Assembly: GCA_031002005.1 (NCBI GenBank)
Contig: CM061918.1
Location: forward strand, 38,444,947-38,508,946
DNA length: 64,000 nucleotides
Direction: 5' to 3'
DNA from: Vandiemenella viatica
Lineage: Eukaryota; Arthropoda; Insecta; Orthoptera; Morabidae
This document shows, one piece after another, positions 22,410-33,649 of this stretch (position 1 is its first letter; each line of letters starts with the position of its first letter). The position numbers and the translations under genes were made by a program. Below the pieces are notes generated by a model. That model saw only the letters and a program-made list of their open reading frames with translations. It did no database searches and was not told the DNA's origin.

Positions 22410-23025
22410 AACTTAATAGATTGAAATCCAGAACGAAAGAGATTTTGCTTCGGTACCCATTTCACTCCATGAAAGAATTTTCTTATTAGTATTTCGTAAC
22501 AAAAGATGACTGACAAAATATTATATATTCTTGGGGTGCTGAAGGGTAAAGTGATAAAAGTTATTCACTAAAATAATGCATAATTTTCTTTTTGTGGAAA
22601 CTGTTTACAAATGTAGCAATCAGAGTATATGGAAAGTCCATTGATACATTGTAATCAACATAGGATATTACATATTAGCAGTTAACATTGGAAACTGAAT
22701 ATACTAACGGCATGTCAAGTAACTAACTTGTAATCAGTAGCAGCTAATATTTATTTTTAACGATTATAAGTACTGTCTCACATCTCCGAGATTATTTTCA
22801 CTTTTGATCAAAGCAAGCACATCTAATATAATCCAACCATAGTAGTTGCAATGCCTGTATTTGACGTGTACAAAAAATCTGTGAATCTTAGATTACGGGA
22901 AGAAATTATTATGGACATAACTCCACTTCAATTTCTAATAACCAAGAACCATATCGATGTGGTTTGTCAATTCAATAAAATAATTATTCAACATCTCCCT
23001 CCAAGCACTATCGATTTTATGTAGT
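22410..23025 (+). repeat. Inverted dispersed repeat F, copy 1
   Basis: About 615 bp that aligns with the reverse complement of 35415-36040. Landmarks: GTACCCATTTCACTCC, AAAATATTATATATTCTTGG, ATATTAGCAGTTAACATT, TGTGAATCTTRGATTA and GATGTGGTTTG. Many substitutions and small indels separate them, so the copies are old. No coding frame. Confidence 0.7.
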
Positions 23026-23194
23026 AATTGCTATTGTGAATACTACTCCTTTTGGCCACGTCTGGTAACCTGTGGGCAGTGTAACGTCGGAATCAGTGCA
23101 GGTAAAAGAGAGCAGGTGTAACAGGCAACCCTTCGCGCTTAAGTTGTGCGCTTTTATCACTGTGCGCTTTTGTCACTGTGCGCTTATGTCGTAC

Positions 23195-23545
23195 AACCGG
23201 GGACGGCTACCACCTGGCTATGATGGGATGGCTGATGTGGTAGGATCTCAACAGGTTGAGATGAGGCGTGGCCAGATCCAAAGTTAACCGAACAAGGGGG
23301 GGAGGGGGGGATTGGGGAGGGGGGAGTACGCTGAGATTGATGGCTTCAAGTGCGACTGCGGAGAAGATCAGACTGTTCAGTACTTGCTCCAGTGTCGACT
23401 GTGCCATTCTCCTACTCAGAAGTTGACTTATGTGAGGCTTCAAAAAATAAACTGAAAGTGGCCAGGTTTTGGTCTAGTACAATTTGACGATTATTATTGT
23501 GTAACTATAAATGTTTCTGACACGGAATAAATAAATTACAGGGTG
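23195..23545 (+). pseudogene. LINE ORF2 C-terminal Cys-rich tail relic
   Basis: After a G-rich break, the plus strand reads EIDGFKCDCGEDQTVQYLLQ followed by CRLCHSP. A CxCGE...Q/H..LxxC pattern is the C-terminal zinc-binding tail of several Jockey/R1/I-type LINE ORF2 proteins. The upstream PGYDGMADVVGSQ context is in another frame. No catalytic domain remains. Confidence 0.5.
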
Positions 23546-23549
23546 AGGT

Positions 23550-24124
23550 AGTCATGTATTGGTAGTTTCAATGAAACTGTAATGCATGTGCCGTAAACGA
23601 CTTGTTTTGGCAACAGATTTATTAGCAAAAGAAATATTAACACTTGCTAAAACGTGCCGCAGATGAACCAACGTCTTTACCAAGAAGATTCTGCAGCCCG
23701 TGGCACCGCAATGTGTTCATTTTCTTTGATTCCTTTTAGCAGAAGAAGAATATAAGTAGTGTATTTTAGACGACGTGGTGTGATGTTGGCTCTTCCGTTT
23801 TAAATATTTTATCAGTAGTTCTTTCTTTGACAGCTCTATCGTCACCGTGGCGCCGCAATTTGATGATCGGAGTCTTATGTAACTCGACGATGCAAATCGA
23901 AAGTGAAGAATAAAATTTTTCGACATCTCGCTTCCTTTTCGAGATATACTATCTCAGGATTGAGTTGATTTGGTTGAAATGCTGCCTGGAGGAAAAAAAA
24001 AAAATCGCCGAAACCACGTGTAACTACACGATGGACACGTACAATGGGTATTTTGTTTACTTCCTACCGTTTATGGTCAGGCTAAAATGCCACCTGGACC
24101 AGAAGAGAAACGTCGTCAAAGACA
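23550..24124. other. No recognisable feature
   Basis: No motif recognised before the hAT-like target site at 24125. Confidence 0.4.
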
Positions 24125-24820
24125 CTTGGAACTAGGGATGATCGATATTCATCGATGGTGAATAAACATCGATGTTTAGCTCAAAAACATCGATGTTTTG
24201 ACATCGATTTTTTGACTTCGATAACATCGACACATCGATGTCATGAGAATAAAATATCTAAATGTCAATATATTCTTTAGGGCCATCTAGCGTGCATTGG
24301 ATGTACTAGCTAGATGACTATCAACAACTGTTTTACACTAGATGACACTGATCAACGTAACCGGAGTAGGCCATGGAGGAAGGAAATATATGGAGACGAC
24401 GCAAGAGACCTTCACCACGCATTGAAGTGAAGCAGGGCGGCGGAGGAGTGGGGGGGCATGGCCGGAGTGGAGGGGGCATGGCCGCTTCCATACAGACACG
24501 GGGAATATGAACAAAAACCTCAAGGGCACTCTAGGATAAAGGTGACGCCGATATCTGGTGATGGATTATTATGTAACTCGATATGAAAAATAAAAAATGA
24601 AGAATAAAATTTTTTGATATTCTGCTTAGTTTTCGAGATATTCTGTCCCAAATGTGAAATGGTTTTGGTTGAAATTCAGAAGAAAAAATTGGTCAAAGTC
24701 GAATTTGATGATGGATTCTTATTTAAAAAGACGAGACAAATGAAAAATAAAGAATAAAAATTTTCGATACCTTGCCTAGTTCTAGAGATATACTGTATCA
24801 AAAGTGAGGTTTCTTGAGTT

Positions 24821-25602
24821 TGTAATGTCCTACAGAGCACGTCGGCTCGCTGGCGCGGAGGTGTGCTGCCCGACACTGTGTGTATCTGAGGGCCAGTCGA
24901 TGATAGAAGGCAGACGCCTGTCCCCAGAGACATGTTTGGCTTTGGCGCAGGGGCGCGGGACACAGACCGCCCTCTCTTCTCGCGATATTTTTGTTTTTTC
25001 TGGAGGGCTTGCCGTATGTGGTACAGTGTGGGACAGGCCAGAGGATGGAGGGGATGGCATCTACTCCTCGGAAGTGTTTCTTTTGCTATGTTCTATGTCG
25101 TCGGGAGAGGAGAACGTTGCTGGACGCCCGAGAGCAAGGTTGTGGGCAGTGGCTGCTGCTACAAGTGATAAACGGAGGTAGCTGTGTGTATCAGCCGCCT
25201 GTCAACCCTGGCCGCCGCCGCCGCCGCCGCCGCCGACCAGTGTCCCTGCCGGGTAATGTGTACCGCCTGCTGATATAGAGACATTCTGCAACATCTCAAA
25301 ACCCTGGAAACTGCCCTGAGAGACTCATGCCAGAATTAAAGAGCTATTAGCCTGGGTGCCTATCATATGTTTGCCATACATTTGTGATCTTGAAATGACA
25401 ACAATTTTGTCTTAATGAATAAATTCATTTTCTTTTAATGTGAACCCATTTCTTTTGTGTGATCCCCTGAGAATTGTCATGTGAAGAGCCCATTATAAAT
25501 ATTATTGAATTAAAGTAAATTAACTTTGCTACTTTTGTAAGCTGGCACCATACAAGGTGTTTTTCAAGTCAAAACTAATACCGCGGCCAACGAGATATTA
25601 CA
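24821..25602 (+). repeat. 5' LTR (782 bp)
   Basis: It begins TGTAATGTCC and ends GATATTACA, the standard TG...CA form. It contains a CCG triplet run at 25209-25236 and an AATAAA-type signal near 25419. Frames of about 125 codons in it are mirrored in the 3' LTR simply because the two are copies. Confidence 0.9.
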
Positions 25603-25605
25603 AAA

Positions 25606-25623
25606 TGGCGCGCCAACCTGTGG
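25606..25623 (+). other. Candidate primer-binding site
   Basis: TGGCGCGCCAACCTGTGG lies three bases after the 5' LTR. TGGCGC followed by CCAAC is reminiscent of a tRNA-Lys type site (TGGCGCCCAAC) with one extra base. The tRNA assignment is uncertain but the position is right. Confidence 0.6.
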
Positions 25624-26333
25624 CCTGACTGTTTGAGATGTTGCAAACGTTTCGTTTTAGCGAGTAGAAATCTCTATGTGTTTTTCAGCATTTTTGCGGT
25701 GTGGCGGTGATAGCAGAGGTCCAGCATATACAATGTATAATGATAAGATTGATTATGTGTAATATTTGTTATTTGTAACAGCATAGGACTCCTGTGGGCG
25801 TCCCGAGCGAGGTGATTATCTGTTCTCGTGTGTGATATTGAACCACTGTTTGTTGATCGTTCATGGGTTGTTGATGTATAAAAAAATACGACGTTGCATA
25901 AATTGTTGGTCAATGGTGGAGGAAGATGTAAAGTAATGGTCTTTGGTTATGTTTGAGTTGTCCTTTTGTTTGTAATTGTTTGTTGGTTTTGATGGTTATT
26001 CTGTTGTGGGAAAATGTTTGGAGACTAGGGAGGTAAGATTTTCACAGCATCTCAGCGTCGGAAAATTATGCTTGTTTTTGCCTGTCTTCTGTGACGAGTA
26101 TGGTTTTTTATAAACTTTTCTTGCTTGTCGTGCTTTTAGAATGCCCCGAGCATCTATGCTCTGCATAATTGAGTTTTGTGTGTTTTAGCGTTCATTCCAT
26201 CAATAATTGTGCGTTTGAGAATTTGTGGATGCTTCCCGTGGATGTACCGGTATAAACATTGAATTGTGGGAGGAGAAGTGTGGTGAAATATTTGTTTTAC
26301 GTAGTTTCTAAATTTTTGGGTGCTATTGAGTGG

Positions 26334-27491
26334 ATGAAACTGAGGTCCGGAAATGCCGGGATGGCACAAAGTCACAGTCCGTCAGAGCCAAACGAGCAGG
26401 AATTCGCGATGAAGGGAAATCACGATCATTTAATTGACAACGCCGTGGTTCGAAGTGCTGAGCAAACTATTCAGCAGACAGTCAGTAAAGAAAGAACTAC
26501 TTGTTTTCCTCCAACCGCAGAAACGAGCGATCAGCTTGTATCGCTACCGGAAAACCGCGCAAGCGCAATAATGACGCCCCAAGATATGTTGCTAATAGTA
26601 CAGCAATTGCTTAGTCCGATCAACGAACGATTAACATCCATGATCGAGGAACAAAAGAAAACCAATGAACAATTTTCGGCGTTCAGGGAGGAATTGACGT
26701 CCGCGATGGAAAAAGGGATTGGAGAAATTAAGGAAAATGTGCCAACGCTACGGGCGGGTCAGGAAAAGCTAACCATTGTTGTTGGTCGCAGTAATGAGCA
26801 GTTGGTGGATGTACAAAGACGCGCGTCGGAAATAGGTCAGGAGACGGAAGAAAGGATTAACATGTTGGAAACGCGTGTCGTGGAAATTGAGAGGAGCCAC
26901 AGTGCGGATTTGACCCAACTCGGAGAAGAGATGAGTCAAATTCGCGTGAGCGTTGCAAAGCTGAAAACAGAGCGCGAAACGCATGAGAGCTTTTCGATGA
27001 AACAGACAAGTAAACAGCGGGACATCCATGTGTCGGCGTGTTCGGAATCGGTAAGAACGGACAGACAGACCAAACCATCGAGAATGCCAACTGTCGGACA
27101 TGAAAGACGAGACCTGCGATATTTGTGCATATTTGGACAGGCGGGAACAAATGCCGAACATCTGTTCCAGGTCGAAGGCCTCAAGAGAGTGCCAGGCGGC
27201 GAGCGATGTTTTCCGAACGCATGCTACCCTCTGAGCAGGACGCTTTTTTGTGACTGTGTGAGCGAAAAGCAGCTGGGGTGCGATTATGAGCCGTATGTGG
27301 GAGGTTTCGAAGAGAGAGATTGTGGTGGAGAACTGAGAGGCGAAATTAGTGCTAAATTCATGCACAGTCAATCAGTGTACTTTGCTGAGAGGAAAGAATT
27401 TGCTGAGAATTTCCGAAGCACAAACGCCAGCGATAAGTATGAGTTTTGGATGTGCGTGGTACACGGAAGGCTCAAAACGGGAGCTAACTAG
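26334..27491 (+). CDS. Gag-like coiled-coil protein of the LTR element
   Basis: The first ATG in frame is at 26334 (MKLRSGNAG), giving 385 residues; an upstream in-frame TTG at 26259 is not a likely start. After a Ser/Glu-rich N-terminus, a long amphipathic region from about MTPQDMLLIVQQLLSPINER through TSMIEEQKKTNEQF, LRAGQEKLTIVV, EIGQETEERINMLETRVVEI to IRVSVAKLKTERE has the heptad pattern of a coiled coil. Such regions are common at the N-terminus of insect Gypsy-type Gag. The tail is Cys-containing (LFCDCVSEKQLGCDYE) but shows no CCHC zinc knuckle, and no protease follows. It probably multimerises or packages element RNA. The family call is inference from position and coiled coil. Confidence 0.6.
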   Translation: MKLRSGNAGMAQSHSPSEPNEQEFAMKGNHDHLIDNAVVRSAEQTIQQTVSKERTTCFPPTAETSDQLVSLPENRASAIMTPQDMLLIVQQLLSPINERLTSMIEEQKKTNEQFSAFREELTSAMEKGIGEIKENVPTLRAGQEKLTIVVGRSNEQLVDVQRRASEIGQETEERINMLETRVVEIERSHSADLTQLGEEMSQIRVSVAKLKTERETHESFSMKQTSKQRDIHVSACSESVRTDRQTKPSRMPTVGHERRDLRYLCIFGQAGTNAEHLFQVEGLKRVPGGERCFPNACYPLSRTLFCDCVSEKQLGCDYEPYVGGFEERDCGGELRGEISAKFMHSQSVYFAERKEFAENFRSTNASDKYEFWMCVVHGRLKTGAN

Positions 27492-30311
27492 GCTTAGCCC
27501 CTACCCGAAAAAAAAAGGAGACTTGGTTTGGACCGCAGACATACCCAAGGATATGAAGTAGAGAATAATTATGGTAATAAATAAGTATAATGTTAGTGTC
27601 ATATAGTGGATAGTTCGCAGAAGTGCGTTTGGGAAGGGGACAAAAAAAAAAAAAAATTCTGTTCTCCCTAATGGACGGAAAGTAAATTCTGGTAGCATCT
27701 GAGAGTTGCGAGGGGAGGGAATTTTGGTTGTAGTTGAAGATTACCTGAGCCATAAAAACAGTTGAATTGATTTGGTACATGGGATGGAATTGAAGAACAG
27801 TCACTGCGTGTGGAGAATGCTAAGATGCGATGATTGATGTCAGGCGAGAAGGAAATAGTTTTTAACGATTGTGGGAATGAATATGAGATGGTACGTCATT
27901 TTTCTTTGCTAAACTTCTCTGGTTGCTCTTGTGAGGAAGTTGCTGAATACTTGGTGGACCTAATTTTCCAGACATTTAAAAGTTGTTGGTGGAAGTTTTG
28001 ACGTTGGTCGAGTTAAAAAAATAAATAAAGGAAGGTATTTTTGAGAGTCAGTTGTAGCCAGAGCGGCACTGATGTATGGAGAGCACTTACACTGGAGTAA
28101 AGGAGTCAGTGGATGAGTCCCAATTTGTATTTGCATTTTCCTCGTGCGAAGGACAAGGGTTTAAGGTGAAGAGACAACGGACGTGCATGGATTGGAAGGT
28201 TTCAGACGTTCCTTTTGGCAACGGATAGAAGGCCAAGGACGCATAAGCATAAGCAGTCCGGTTGTCGTTTAATTAATATGGTGATAGAAGGTCGTGGAGT
28301 TTCATATGAGGGACAAGGTAATTATCCCCTGGGGCTCCGTTAATTTGTGCTTGAGGTGGTGGAAGTGTGCCGAGTCTGGTATAACGATGTTTTGTACACT
28401 CTGGATTTTTTCCATAATAGCGGGAGCGGGAATAATGTGGTTCCACCAAGTCAAACCAGCATCACGTTTCTCAAGCGGGTATCTCGTTCCCTGACATCAC
28501 TCCTTTGTTTTGAGAGTCGTCTGTTAGCAAGTAATTGTTCCGTTCGGAGGAGATAATTCATGACAGGTGAGAGTATAGGGAAATGCAAATCCCAGATAGA
28601 GATTGTCGTTGAATACTGCACATTAGTGAAGGTATTCTTACTTGTGTCCGAAGCGGAGTTACTTCTTCAGCATTTGAGATTTTTTAGAGAAAATTGTGGT
28701 TTTGTAAGGTAGGGAATGAAGTTCGATTTTAAGTGGAGGTATTTCTTTCGGCGCCAGACATGATGCGAGATTTAATTTAGATGAGGATGGCTGCGAGTTA
28801 TACATTGTTAAAGGTTTCCCGTGTGATTTCTAGAAGAATAGTTATTGCTTCCGCTGTTAGATATCATGCAAGTTATTTGATAGGGTGACGAACTTCTTAT
28901 GATTATGTATGCATTATTCAGTGTGAAGGCGTTTTCTGCAGGGTATAATATTTTTTTTTTATGCTAGGTTAATGAGGCTGTAGATTGGGTAGAATACTAG
29001 TAGTTACTTTCTGAGAGTAAGGGATATGGAGTAGGTTTGTGGTCGCAAGGTGGAAAGGCTACCTTAATGAAGGTGGACAACGTGGAGGTAGTGGTACACA
29101 AAGTTCTCTAAAGTGTCTGTTGTGACATTGGTGCATGTGGTCGATATGAGGAATAGGTCGATGAACCATGGCTTTCGAATTAGGTCCGAAGCATAAGAGT
29201 GTGGGTTGTTTTGAAACTGGGAGTGTCAGCTGAGGCAGAGAGTGTCCTTGACTTCACCGGGGTGCAGGGACCTGGGCTCCATCTGTTTGGGGGCAGGCGC
29301 CTTACCATCTGCGTGAAGGTGGCTGTTTGTTATGAAGTCGGTTCTGCTCTGCAGGGAAGCGTTGCGACTGTAAATTGCAAGGAGTGTGTACGCATGAAGA
29401 GAATATGCCGACCCCTCGTTTAAGTTTAGTTATTGTCAGATAAAGTTTGGAGATTTTAAGTTTTTATGGATATTTAAAGCTGTACTTAGCGTTATAAGTA
29501 GTCTATAAGGAAAATAGTGGTTTGGTTTAGGGTTCTTAATCATTACTGCGTGGCCCTGATTCATTGCTCACTTGTTTTCGGACACAATGGTTTTCTCTGT
29601 TTGATTATATGGGCATTGTGGACGATAAAGCCTTATGAGATGGCTTTGTGATTTTTTATTATATTAATCCTTCTGCATTTTTGCACTCTCATTTGTAATT
29701 TTGTTAACAGAGAGTACAGGAAGGATGATTTGTGAGGCCACAATCTGGTAGAATTAATTTTGTTTGAGCAACTGATGTGCTGGTATTTTATATGTATTGT
29801 ATTGTTAATGTAATATCTGTAACCATCAGAAAGGCTGGACAACGGCACAACGATGTATTTTCTGATACCATAGTTTCTTAGGATTAAGTATTTTTCTGAA
29901 CACTGTGTGTTATTGTTTAGATGTTGTGTACTGTTTAAGTTGTATCTGTAGCCATAAGATAGGCTGGACCCAACTGGTATCATTTACGCCATGCCCATTG
30001 TAATGAATGTCACAGAGAGAGTTTCATGCTCGTAGCGGAGCGCAGTGTAAGATCGAGCAGTCACTGCAGTGGTTGTTGACCAATGAGACAATCCGCATGA
30101 CTTTTCAGCAGAGGGAAGTTTCGAAATGGGTGGTATTTATCAAGGTATTGTATGACTCGGGCAAACGATAGGTTGAAGAGACAGTTCTGGCTAAAGAGCG
30201 TGAGGATGAAATGTTTCGGGACAAAGTGAGAGGATATGTCACATGGACTGAATGAAAAATTTGAACTTTAAATAGGAAATTTCAAATTTTTGTGGAGGTG
30301 GCAGTTGAAGC
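27492..30311 (+). other. Non-coding interior of the LTR element
   Basis: About 2.8 kb with only short frames and no pol motifs. The plus strand is visibly G/T-rich and C-poor over most of its length. A pair of related blocks (ATCTGTAACCATCAGAAAGG at 29814 and ATCTGTAGCCATAAGATAGG at 29944) marks a small internal duplication. A purine-leaning TGGAGGTGGCAGTTGAAG precedes the 3' LTR as polypurine-tract candidate. Confidence 0.6.
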
Positions 30312-31085
30312 TGTAATGTCCTACAGAGCACGTCGGCTCGCTGGCGTGGAGGTGTGCTGCCTGACACTGTGTGTATGTGAGGGCCAGACGATGATAGAAG
30401 GCAGACGCCTGTCCCCAGAGACATGTTTGGCTTGGCGAAGGGGCGCGGGACACAGACCGCCCTCTCTTCTCGCGATATTTTTGTTTTTTCTGGAGGGCTT
30501 GCCGTATGTGGTACAGTGTGGGACGGCCAGAGGATGGAGGGGATGGCATCTACTCCTCGGAAGTGTTTCTTTTGCTATGTTCTATGTCGTCGGGAGAGAG
30601 AACGTTGCTGGACGCCCGAGAGCAAGGTTGTGGGCAGTGGCTGCTGCTACAAGTGATAAACGGAGGTAGCTGTGTGTATCAGCCGCCTACGCCGACGCCG
30701 CCGACGCCGCCGCCGCCGACCAGTGTCCCTGCCGGGTAATGTGTACCGCCTGCTGATATAGAGACATTCTGCAACATCTCAAAACCCTGGAAACTGCCCT
30801 GAGAGACTCATGCCAGAATTAAAGAGCTATTAGCCTGGGTGCCTATCATATGTTTGCCATACATTTGTGATCTTGAAATGACAACTATTTTGTCTTAATG
30901 AATAAATTCATTTTCTTTTAATGTGAACCCATTTCTTTTGTGTGACCCCCTGAGAATTGTCATGTGAAGAGCCCATTATCAATATCATTTAATTAAAGTA
31001 AATTAACTTTGCTACTTTTGTAAGCTGGCACCATACAAGGTGTTTTTCAAGTCAAAACTAATACCCCGGCCAACCAGATATTACA
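30312..31085 (+). repeat. 3' LTR (774 bp)
   Basis: It starts TGTAATGTCC and ends GATATTACA like the 5' LTR. It differs by a few single-base changes, one-base gaps around 30433 and 30525, and a rearranged CCG/ACG run near 30690-30718. Confidence 0.9.
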
Positions 31086-32058
31086 AGTTGAAATTGAGAA
31101 GAAAAATTTCGCAAAAGTCAAATTTAATGATCGATTCTTATGTAACACGACGAGACAAATCTAAAATAAAGAATAAAATTTTTCGATATCTTGCTTAGTT
31201 TTCGGGATATACTGGGAACATCGCAATGTTTGGAAGCGCAATACCGCTGCTGTCGCCATGCGGGAGAGTTTAGAGCCTGCTTCACCGATTTAACGTCACT
31301 TCTCCTCCATATATTTCCTTCCTCCATGGAGTAAGCCGTACGAATAGTTACATCTTTGCATTTTCTAAGGGATTAAAAAAAAAAAAATACTGTTAATTTC
31401 AACGCTCGCGTGATTCTTGTACGTGCGTGTGTGTTGTGAGTGAGCTTGTGTAGCGAAGCGAATTTAATTTGCTATTGATATTGTAAATAACGAAATAACA
31501 GGAATTGTAAATCTTTATTCTGTATTGTATTATTATTTCTTTGACCAGTAACTTTTGCGGTAATATAACCCAACAATGTAGGTACCATGAGTTTGTTCAC
31601 TGTATTATTTCCTACTTTTTAGGTTATTTTGTGTAAAAAGTGGATAAATTGCCCGAGGTTAAATATTACCTGGTTGCTGTTTTTTTTTCTTTTTTTTTGC
31701 ATTGAAGTAGTGTTAAGGATTCTTTTTTCGGTGTCGGTTGGCTTTGCATGCAGGTGAGTGAATTACTAAATGCTTAAAGCTTTTTGTATTGCATGGTGGG
31801 CCAGTGACGGAAGGATTACGTAGGGTTAGGAATGAGCGATATTAATAGATATTGGCGAAATATTGTATTTATTTTCAATAACAATGAACACATTTATTAA
31901 ATAGAATAGACAGTTTTACTTCCTACCGAAAACATCGATGTTTTAGACATATCGATGTTTTTCTATCGATGTTTATCGCACATCGATACTTTTGAATCGA
32001 TTTTAACATCGATATCAACATCGATGTTTTTCTAATATCGATCATCCCTACTTGGAAC

Positions 32059-32808
32059 CATACCTATAACTAATTTCGACTGACGAATCCAGCATCAAAT
32101 TGCGTCGCTATGGATACGAATGAGCTGCGATAATTTAAAAAAGATTCTTAAGTATGTGGTATACTTTGTTCACACTCCCCACCTTATCATTCCCTCTCGT
32201 TCGCCTACCCTTCCGAGCAGACCACTGTGTCCATGCATTCAGTACTGTTCACGTGACTTCTCTGCAGGTAATATTTGTACTGATGCTGCCTGGTAGAGAT
32301 TGCAATCCAGCAATGCGGGATCCCGCACACAATTAAGCGGATACGAAACGTGTGTCAGTCTGCGTGACCTTGACTCCCGTCATCGCTTTCCTGTCCGACT
32401 CGGTCTTATTCGTTGTACGACATATGCGCACAACCCAAGCGCGGTGGGGGCAGTCACACCTGCCCTCGGCTACCTGCACTGATGCCGATGTTCCCAGGGA
32501 TCCGCGTCCATACACTCGATTTTCCATCGAGATGCCCAGATATGGGTTTTGACGCACTCAGGGTCCCGACTCACCCCTCACCTCCCCCGACTTCTGTTCT
32601 GTATCCCAAGTGGGTACAAGCTTGGTGTTGGGGGACAGGGCGTGTGGACTAGGTTGGATGTCACCTAAGTCCGCAGACTACACGAACTTAGTTACCCAAT
32701 CTCGTGTAAAATCGGGTAACGGATGCGGCATCGTTCAAATAGATGTGGAAAAGAGGTCCTCGACCGTGACTCATCTATGGGAGAAGGGGAACCTTCTCAA
32801 CAGGAGGA
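32059..32808. other. GC-richer segment, no feature identified
   Basis: From about 32570 the DNA becomes GC-rich and continues, interrupted by MITEs, to about 34630. Short frames only. It may be one old repeat whose identity I cannot tell. Confidence 0.35.
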
Positions 32809-32816
32809 AGGGTTTG

Positions 32817-33025
32817 CAGGGCCGGCGTTAGGGGGGAGGGGGGGTAAGCGGGTCAAATGTACCCGGGCCCGCAGGCTGATGGGGGGCCCAGATCACCCGG
32901 CTGCAGGGGCCCTAAGGCATCGATGCCAAGAAAACGCCCATTGTCCCCGGCTAGTTTATAGAGCTAAAACAAAAAAAAAGGTCGCCAATTTTACCCCGGG
33001 CCCGAAATTCCTACCGCCGGCCCTG
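32817..33025. mobile_element. hAT MITE (CAGGGCCGGCG), copy 1
   Basis: CAGGGCCGGCGTTAGG at the left and CCGCCGGCCCTG at the right are inverted repeats, flanked by an exact 8-bp duplication AGGGTTTG (32809-32816 and 33026-33033). The CAGGG start and 8-bp duplication indicate hAT. Only 209 bp, non-coding. A second copy in opposite orientation is at 54802. Confidence 0.88.
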
Positions 33026-33143
33026 AGGGTTTGGCGTCCCCTGAACGGGTGAAAGGCGAGGATGGGTGGTGACACAGCGGCCGTCGGGCAATGACCCGGC
33101 GCCTAGGGAGTGATGCCCCACCGGTTCACACTTTTACCCGTAA

Positions 33144-33583
33144 GGGGAGGTCCATTAATAACGTGAGGTGTTACTCCGGAATTCCGCATCCCCCCCCCCC
33201 TCTGGTGACACTTAGTGAGATTTGGTCGGACCTCCCTCCCTGTAAAATGAAGTGATATTTTGGCGGAGACTCTCCCCCTCCCCCCCCCCCCCCATGCGAA
33301 TGGACCTCTCAACTTTTTGAGACCATTTTTTTCCTTTACTGTTTTTCAGGTCTCATGAACCAAAGGGCGGTTATACCCCCCTAAATTCAGTTTTAACCCC
33401 CCTCCCCCCTAAAATCGACTTTCGCGTGATTTGTAGACTTTTTTTGTTAGCTCTACCATTCTACAAGAATTTCAAAACCTCACGTGAGATTTCCATTGAC
33501 CCACCCCCTTGGTGAGGTTTTGTGAGATTTCGCCAGATCCCCCCCCCCCCCCATGTCACGTCACATAATTAATGGACGCCTCC
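33144..33583. mobile_element. Harbinger-like MITE copy H3
   Basis: The left end GGGGAGGTCCATTAATAACG and right end CATAATTAATGGACGCCTCC are inverted repeats flanked by TAA on both sides (33141-33143 and 33584-33586). This is the clearest 3-bp duplication of the family and supports PIF/Harbinger. Long C runs on this strand; non-coding. Confidence 0.8.
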
Positions 33584-33649
33584 TAAAACTGGAGAAGTTG
33601 CTACCAAATCCCGGTTGAAACCGGATAACAGATGCACGCTTCAGCAAAA

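Larger units (their letters stand above)
24821..31085 (+). mobile_element. Non-autonomous LTR retrotransposon with Gag-like ORF
   Basis: A complete element of 6265 bp with two LTRs (24821-25602 and 30312-31085), a primer-binding-like TGGCGCGCCAACC at 25606 and a 4-bp target duplication AGTT (24817-24820 and 31086-31089). The interior has one long frame (26334-27491) and then 2.8 kb without reverse transcriptase, protease or integrase motifs. This is the layout of a LARD-type derivative that borrows enzymes from a relative. By eye the LTRs differ at about a dozen substitutions plus a few short indels and a variable CCG run, so insertion was fairly recent. It sits inside the Mutator-like MITE. 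Confidence 0.88.
24372..31327. mobile_element. Mutator-like MITE split by an LTR retrotransposon
   Basis: The ends carry ATGGAGGAAGGAAATATATG and its complement. The 9-bp flanks are GGAGTAGGC (24363-24371) and GGAGTAAGC (31328-31336), one mismatch. A second copy at 34642 has an exact 9-bp duplication, so Mutator-like is favoured. Without the LTR element inserted at 24821 the unit would be about 690 bp, matching the 685-bp copy at 34642 in opposite orientation. The interior holds repeated phrases about GAGATATCGAAAA and AAATTTGACTTT. No transposase. Confidence 0.8.
24133..32050. mobile_element. hAT-like element with ATCGATG subterminal repeats
   Basis: The ends TAGGGATGATCGATATT and AATATCGATCATCCCTA are perfect 17-bp inverted repeats. 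They are flanked by an exact 8-bp duplication, CTTGGAAC (24125-24132 and 32051-32058). Just inside, both ends carry many CATCGATGTTT-type repeats in both directions (24150-24245 and 31925-32045). TAGGG ends plus an 8-bp duplication indicate hAT. Apart from the nested elements only about 1 kb is its own DNA, with no transposase, so it is non-autonomous. Confidence 0.85.

Noticed and set aside
24804..25181. A 125-codon frame that also occurs at 30292-30669
   Set aside because: Both lie in the LTRs and are alike only because the LTRs are copies; no domain and frame ends differ.
33241..33310. Long C/G runs as regulatory quadruplex islands
   Set aside because: All such runs sit inside Harbinger-like or hAT MITE copies and are explained by them.
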